Shown piece after piece: positions 59,501 to 64,000 of a stretch of 64,000 nucleotides of DNA. Positions within the stretch are counted from its first letter, which is position 1. The number at the start of each line of letters is the position of its first letter. The stretch is from Ulva prolifera. Taxonomy: Eukaryota; Chlorophyta; Ulvophyceae; Ulvales; Ulvaceae. The position numbers were made by a program, and so were the translations under genes. A model generated the notes under the pieces. It did not search any database. It saw only the letters and a list, made by a program, of their open reading frames with translations, and was not told where the DNA came from. The DNA is taken from NCBI GenBank assembly GCA_023078555.1, contig CM041200.1, positions 2,984,001-3,048,000 of the forward strand, read 5' to 3'.

Positions 59501-62500
59501 ATCTCGGCATTGTGCTTTCAGACGTCTGCAAATGTCACTCAAGATATCATCGACGGCAAACTTGACAAGCGCAGGAAAGGTGTTTATGGCCCACCAGTAG
59601 GGCGTCAAATGGTGATCTTTGTCGATGATCTGAATATGCCAACAGTTGAAGTCTATGGCGCGCAGCCTCCCATCGAACTTTTACGACAATGGATGGATCA
59701 CGGTGGCTGGTGTGCACCCGGTGGATCGGTAGCATCAATTTATTTTCTTTTATGCGGTCTCATGCTACCCATGTGTCGCAGGTATGACCGAAGCCTGCTG
59801 ACATTTCGTAAGCTGGAGGATATCCAGTTCGTTGCAGCGATGGGGCCTCCTGGGGGTGGCCGGAACAGCGTCACTCAGCGATATTCGCGCCACTACAATG
59901 TTGTCTCAATGACAGCGTTTGACGTCAGCAACATGACAATAATCTTTTCAGCATTAGTGGAGTGGTGGTTAGGAAAGCACAGTTACTCTGCATCCCTGAC
60001 CAAGTTGTCCAAGCAGCTGGTCGCTGCAACTATTGACACCTACTCAAGGTAGGCTTCTCTGCACACTTTGTTTAGTAAGGCGGTCCTTCTTCGTCCATTG
60101 CACCAGTGATGCAGATGTAAATCTGCAAATCAGCTTTGTACCGTGCCATTCATCCCAATGGGCAATGAATTCAGTTATAAATGTGCATTCGGAACACCTT
60201 TTTTTCGACACTTGATATCATTGCAGATGCCAATCACACCTGCTCCCGACGCCTGCCAAGTCGCATTACACATTCAATCTTCGAGACGTTGCAAAGGTCT
60301 GTCAAGGTGCGTAAGGCGATGCAAAGATCGTGTGCATATGTTGTTCGAGTGTACCGGTGGTTGTGCTGCACCTCAGAGTTGCACCCGCAAGGCTACGTCG
60401 ATGATGGAATGAGAAGGCTTGGGCTGTTCAATATGTATATTCATGTCAAACCTCAAAGCAGTAGGGATCAAGTTGAATCACTTCGCATCTCCGAAAAAAT
60501 TACACTGCAAACACAGGTGGAAATGTGCTGCACCTCATTTTCTGTGAGGCAATGTCAGAACCCGCTAACACATGGCGGCAGAATGATGTAGGATTAACAA
60601 AAGCAACCAACACGGTGGATGATCCACTAACGATGGTTCGTTTGTGGACACATGAGATGCTGAGAGTGTTCCATGACCGCCTCACTGATGACAAGGACCG
60701 CTTGTGGATAGGAAAACTGACGTGCGAGATGTTAGAGCTGCACTTTAAGGAGAAAGCGTCACGTGTGCTTAGCCTCGATGGTTCATCTGATCAGAATTTG
60801 CTGGCTGGAATGAGGGGACTGCTCTTTGCAGACTTCATGACACCTGGAGCTGATCCTAAATGTTACAGGTATTTGCACTCTCCAGTTCTTTGACTGTGTT
60901 GTATTTTTTCACTGTATTGATGGAGAGGATACGATTCCGGGGATGCAGGCACGTATCTAACAGAGCACAGCTATTGACGGTGACTCAGGAGTACCTATCT
61001 GACTACAATGCCACCTCCAAAGCTCCCATGGACCTTGCCCTGTTCTCATTTGCATTGGAGCACATTGTACGGATCTGCAGAGTTATCACGTTGCCTGGTG
61101 GAAATGCCCTGCTGGTTGGTCTAGGAGGATCTGGGCGCAAATGTCTGACGCGCTTGGCTGCGGCTATGGAAGAATATTTGTTCTTTGAAATAGCAGTGTC
61201 CAAGAACTACGGTAGAGTAGAGTGGCACGATGATCTCCGCCGTTTGGTTCGGATTGCTGGTGAATCCTGCAAAGCAGTGGTATTCTGCTTGAGTGACACA
61301 CAGATACAGGATGAAAGCTTTGTTGAGGACATTTCATCATTGCTCAATGTATATGAGGTTCCAAACCTGTTCCCTTCTAATGACATGGCACAAATACTTG
61401 AGAACATACGACCAAAGGCCAAGGCGGCTGGGATGGACGGAAGTCGCGACCTGCTGTACTCATTCTTTTTGCAGCAGGTGCATGCTGCAACACTCCGGAA
61501 TGGCTGCTTCACCCGCAGCAATCATACCATGATGTGTGACAGATGCGATCGTGTAGGTAAAAAGTCATCTGAGGATTGCCCTAACATTCTCATTTGTCGG
61601 TGATGCATTTCGGGACCGTTTGCGCGCTTTTCCTGCGCTTGTAAATTGTACCACGATTGATTGGTTCACCGCCTGGCCAGAAGATGCACTGCAAGCTGTG
61701 GCTCACCAGTATCTGGCTAACCAGCCAGGTATTTCAGAAGACTGCATCAAGCAATTACCCCAGCTTTGCATGAAATTCCATCAGACTGCTCAAGATATGG
61801 CGTCACAGTTTCTTCGCCAAGAGAAGCGCCATTTCTATGTGACCCCCACATCATATCTTGAGCTGTTACTGGCATACAGAAGTATGCTTGCATCCAGGCA
61901 AGGCGAAGTATCTTCTTTGCGGGCAAGATACATGGGCGGACTGGAGAAACTTGCAACGACAGCTGCCAGTGTGGAGCAAATGCAGGCCGACTTGGTTGCA
62001 TTGCAGCCGCAGCTGGAAGAAGCAAAGGCATGCAATCTCAAAACTTTAGGTTCCGAAAGCCTGCATGATTGGCTTTGGTGCAGGCTGATGGGCCTGGCGC
62101 ATTGCAGGTAGTGACAGATGCTGCAATGGAAGTGATTGCAAAGGAGACGTCTGAGGCTGATAAGGTGAAAGAGGCAGTGTCTTTAGAGGAGGCGATTGCA
62201 AGTGAAGAGGCCGCTAAAGTTCAGGCAATCAAGACTGAGTGTGAGACAGACCTAGCAGAAGCTATTCCAGTTCTTGAGAAAGCAGTCAAGGCCTTGAATA
62301 CTTTGACCAAGGGTGATATTGGAGAAGTAAAGGTACGAAATGTGCACCTTGCCTAGCCCGATGGGCGTTGCTGGCGACTGGATCATGTGCATGTGCATTA
62401 TTCCTAAATTGTCGTCGCAAGCGACAAAAAAATAGATGGAGCGTAGGGCATGAAATCGCCACCAGCTGGTGTCAAGTTGGTCATGGAAACTGTGTGTATA

Positions 62501-64000
62501 ATGCGTGGAGTGAAGCCAGGCAAGGTCAAAGATGCAAATGGAGCAACTGTCTTGGATTACTGGGAGAGTGCAAAGAAGCTTCTCATGGAAGGCGACTTCC
62601 TGGAAAAGCTAAGGTCATATGACAAAGACAATATTGACCCCAAAATCATCAGCAATATCAAGCCCTACCTGAGCAATCCTGAGTTTGAACCTGAAAAGAT
62701 CCTGCAAGCATCCAAGGCGGCACATGGCTTATGCTGCTGGGTCAGAGCCATGGAATCATATCATCGTGTTGCATTGGTGATAGAGCCAAAACGTAAAGCT
62801 TTGAACCAGGCGGAAGAACAATTAGCTGTGGTGATGGTGGCGTTGAAAGAAAAGCAAGATGCACTGAAAGCTGTGATGGACAAGCTCGATGCCCTTGCAG
62901 CAGATTTGAAATCGAAAAAAGGCAAAAAAGAACAACTGGAGCATGATGTCACCATGTGCGGTGTCAAGCTGGACCGTGCACAGAAACTGATGAGTGGCTT
63001 GGGAGGCGAGAAAACTAGGTGGAGCTGCGCAGCAGGGGCTTTGGCAGCTCAGTACGAGCAACTAGTAGGGGATGTGCTTCTCGCAGCTGCACACATAGCT
63101 TACCTGGGGGCCTTTCCGTCTGCTTACAGAAACAAGTCATGTGCTGCATGGATTTCTGCTTCAAGAGAGCACAACATAAAATGTTCAGAAAAATACTCAC
63201 TGGCCAGCGTTCTTGGGAATCCTGTGTCAATTCGCCAATGGAATATCTGGGGATTACCCAACGACGAATTTTCTGCGGAGAACGGAATTGCTATGGAGCT
63301 CGGGTCCCGATGGCCGTTGTGCATTGATCCCCAGGTCAGCTCCCAACTCTAGATGCTGTTGTTGGGACTGAGATCAACAGTCGGGGTTGTAGTGCAGCGC
63401 CTCACTAGATGGAGGTCAAGTGTTTGCCTGAGTGCAGGGTGCTGCTAATCAGTTCATAAGGCAAATGTGCAAGGCAAGTGGTTGTCTGATAATTCAACTG
63501 TCCGATCCTGGGTACATGAGACATCTCGAGAGCGCAGTGCAATTTGGAAAACCTGTACTATTAGAAAACATCAAGGAAACTTTGGACGCTACACTTGAGC
63601 CACTACTGTTGCGACAGACATTTAAGCAAGGTGGTGCCATGTGCATTAAGCTTGGCGAGTCAGTCATAGAGTATTCTGACAAATTCCGGTTTTTTATGAC
63701 AACGAAGCTCCGAAATCCACATTATTCTCCAGAAATCTGTGTCAAGGTTTGCTGGCACACTCCCAAATCTATCAGACGTGATGGCTTTCAATGTCAGCAC
63801 CCAAGTAGCTTCAGCCATGCTAGACATGCTGACACTGCACATTCCCAGTTCAGAAAGAGCGTCATCCACTCTTTCTCAGCTTTCCACTAAGTGATTTGAC
63901 CGATTGCAGGTCAGTCTGCTAAACTTCATGACGACCCCTGAAGGCCTAGAAGATCAGCTGCTCGGCATAGTTGTTGCACAAGAACGACCTGAACTAGAGG
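50545..64000 (+). CDS. Axonemal inner-arm dynein heavy chain (DNAH3/7/12-like), 3' truncated by the window
   Basis: ATP-driven minus-end motor of the ciliary axoneme, in more than 25 exons. The ATG at 50545 is a guess; [16 protein letters not shown] and [18 protein letters not shown] follow. Tail: 51180-53380. Linker (DHC_N2): 53650-55000, with [15 protein letters not shown] and [15 protein letters not shown]1 (56060-57660): [63 protein letters not shown]2 (57880-58690): P-loop VGYSSIKTC lacks the usual Gly before Lys; [36 protein letters not shown]3 (59270-60890): [25 protein letters not shown]4 (60970-61600): [15 protein letters not shown]. Stalk and microtubule-binding domain (61830-63060): [22 protein letters not shown]5 (63180-63890): [12 protein letters not shown]6 has just begun at 64000. 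The AAA5-AAA6 text is closest to the single-headed DNAH3/7/12 group. Many junctions checked are GT-AG and in frame. Confidence 0.96.

Overview
This is nuclear DNA of a eukaryote, almost certainly a flagellated, plastid-bearing green alga. Most genes are split by many short GT-AG introns and all reading frames fit the standard code. The gene set combines plant-type proteins (a plant-type serine:glyoxylate aminotransferase, an RH3-like DEAD-box helicase with a GUCT domain, a PUS6-like pseudouridine synthase, an AAP-type amino acid permease) with an axonemal inner-arm dynein heavy chain, which requires a motile cilium. The heavy retroelement load suggests a large genome, as in some prasinophyte-grade algae. 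That lineage assignment is inference.

Layout. (1) 0.7-15.3 kb is a compact gene island with strictly alternating strands: serine:glyoxylate aminotransferase (+, 5' end not found), NBP35 (-), VPS36 (+), a PUS6-like pseudouridine synthase (-), TRM112 (+) and the RH3-like helicase (-). (2) 15.3-19.5 kb has no gene I recognise. (3) 19.5-23.1 kb holds fragments of a non-LTR retrotransposon with a C-terminal restriction-like endonuclease, followed by an array of its own 3' tails. (4) 24.9-27.8 kb is the amino acid permease gene. (5) 27.9-39.3 kb is a nested retroelement block: a decayed Ty1/copia element with both LTRs lies among Ty3/gypsy-like remnants, and the gypsy integrase is split by two nested solo copia LTRs, each with its own 5-bp target duplication. 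(6) 40.2-41.5 kb encodes RNase H2 subunit A (-). (7) 43.1-45.3 kb is a second, mutated copy of the non-LTR element. (8) 45.9-46.6 kb is a non-coding dispersed repeat also found at 7.3-7.7 kb. (9) 47.0-49.4 kb encodes a membrane-anchored RING-H2 protein (-). (10) About 50.5 kb to the right edge is a dynein heavy chain gene (+), covering the stem to the start of AAA6 and running off the window.

The host genes are ordinary cell functions (photorespiration, cytosolic Fe-S assembly, ESCRT-II sorting, RNA modification, translation-factor methylation, plastid RNA metabolism, amino acid transport, genome maintenance, ubiquitin ligation, ciliary motility) and do not form a pathway. The least ordinary observations are a VPS36 with two UBA-like domains between GLUE and EAP30, the tail-on-tail self-insertion of the non-LTR element at CATACA repeats, a homopolymer frameshift shared by its two copies, and the nested solo LTRs. 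I did not find a clearly new multi-gene system.
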